A stretch of DNA of 64,000 nt from Bacteroidia bacterium (GTDB lineage: Bacteria; Bacteroidota; Bacteroidia; B-17B0; Aurantibacillaceae). The notes under the pieces were generated by a model. The model was not told the DNA's origin and made no database searches. It saw only the letters and a program-made list of their open reading frames with translations. Location of the stretch: positions 434,001-498,000 of the forward strand of contig BPGX01000001.1 of the NCBI GenBank assembly GCA_026003255.1. The letters are read 5' to 3'. Both the position numbers and the translations under genes were made by a program. Shown here piece after piece: positions 63,377 through 64,000 of the stretch; within the stretch, counting starts at the first letter, position 1; each line of letters begins with the position of its first letter.

Positions 63377-64000
63377 AACAAAAATTGGTCATTGCAATTG
63401 TAAGTATGAGTTGTTTTTTATTTGCTCGTTTGTTTGCTCAAGAATTAGATAATAAACTCATGCCCAAATTCCTGAAAGCTGAAGATTTTTTTGATGCTGG
63501 AAATTATTTGTCCGCCATTCCACTCTATAAAGATGTTTTAAGTAAAGCACCGCATAATAAATTTGTAATGGCGAAACTGGCTGTTTGTTATATTAAAACA
63601 CGAACCAACAGAGACGAATCTGTAAAACTATTGGAAAAATTAGTGGAGACCAAAGACATAGATCCCAAACTCTGGTATTATCTTGGCAAGGCCTATCACC
63701 TTACTAATAAATTAGATGATGCCATTGCTGCCTATGAAAATTACAAAACTTTCAAACTCAAGAAAAAGGATTTAGAAGATGTAAACCGACAAATAGAAAT
63801 GTGTAAAAATGCGAAACAACTTATGCAATATCCTTCAAATGTCTTGTTTACTAATCTTGGAAAAGAGATTAATACTGAATTTCCAGAATATTATCCCTTT
63901 GTGGATGAAAAGGAAAATACTCTTGTTTTTACTTCAAGAAGAAAAAATAATATAGGCGGTGGAAGAACAGAAGCAGATGGTTATCGCCCAAGCGATGTGT
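63373..64000 (+). CDS. TPR/PD40-propeller protein (paralogue 3, 3' truncated by the window)
   Basis: Starts at ATG 63373 in an ATGA overlap with the preceding stop and is open to the last base (209 codons visible). The signal peptide is followed by the same TPR-like helices (AEDFFDAGNYLSAIPLYKDV; WYYLGKAYHLTNKLDDAIAA) and the first PD40-like blade (YYPFVDEKENTLVFTSRRKN). It then reads GGGRTEADGYRPSDV, nearly matching the corresponding part of paralogue 2. The overlap and high similarity indicate recent tandem duplication. Confidence 0.9.
   Translation, partial: MKQKLVIAIVSMSCFLFARLFAQELDNKLMPKFLKAEDFFDAGNYLSAIPLYKDVLSKAPHNKFVMAKLAVCYIKTRTNRDESVKLLEKLVETKDIDPKLWYYLGKAYHLTNKLDDAIAAYENYKTFKLKKKDLEDVNRQIEMCKNAKQLMQYPSNVLFTNLGKEINTEFPEYYPFVDEKENTLVFTSRRKNNIGGGRTEADGYRPSDV

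Overview
The window is an AT-rich chromosomal segment (about one third G+C by eye) from a member of the Bacteroidota, most likely an uncultured relative of Chitinophagales/Sphingobacteriia. Support comes from a PorU-type secretion peptidase, type IX secretion (T9SS) C-terminal sorting domains, a CHU_C domain, promoters carrying the Bacteroidota -7 motif TAnnTTTG, and typical neighbourhoods (HU / TPR / tiny mS38-like protein / RNase G; YbbR-like / CoaE; TPI / PrmA).

Layout. 1-5010: end of a T9SS cargo protein, HU, TPR protein, mS38-like peptide, RNase G, arginase-family enzyme. 5185-8285 (minus): operon of deoxynucleoside kinase, SiaB-like kinase, glycosyltransferase and VIT-type metal transporter. 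8415-12190: CHU_C surface protein and an orphan histidine kinase. 12209-16268 (minus): DCC-family protein, beta-propeller lipoprotein and FG-GAP T9SS protein. 16508-20428: PorU. 20568-22728 (minus): di-haem peroxidase and LuxC-like acyl-CoA reductase. 22804-30258: sirtuin, aminotransferase (frameshifted), cyclophilin-FKBP, Fur, STAS protein, aldehyde dehydrogenase (frameshifted) and a secreted unknown (frameshifted). 30255-36325: CoaE, YbbR-like, TPI, PrmA, SCO, EamA, YicC, MiaA. 36362-42047: a four-gene locus with two paralogous secreted subunits, a large barrel protein and a PapD-like protein. 42594-50504: Crp/Fnr regulator and a clade II nitrous oxide reductase cluster. 50552-50623: tRNA-Gln. 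50786-58931: a giant TPR-repeat protein, RecO, DegT aminotransferase, Ugd and PhaC. 58973-59548: tRNA-Ser abutting a fluoride riboswitch and crcB. 59650-64000: three tandem TPR/PD40 proteins, the last cut by the window edge.

The most interesting locus is 36362-42047, which looks like an undescribed chaperone/usher-like surface-fibre system: an abundant-looking subunit followed by a strong intercistronic hairpin, a cysteine-rich paralogue, a barrel protein with Ig-like N-terminal and carboxypeptidase-regulatory-like C-terminal domains, and a two-domain chaperone-like protein. The second is the tRNA-Ser / fluoride riboswitch / crcB arrangement, where the riboswitch begins at the encoded CCA end of the tRNA with no visible promoter between.

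Caution on data quality: four genes carry a total of seven frameshifts, each repaired by removing one base from a homopolymer run. An eighth such run probably creates the apparent membrane protein-NosL fusion. This pattern suggests residual sequencing error rather than gene decay. Intergenic regions also carry a family of elements with shared inverted ends and two different core types.
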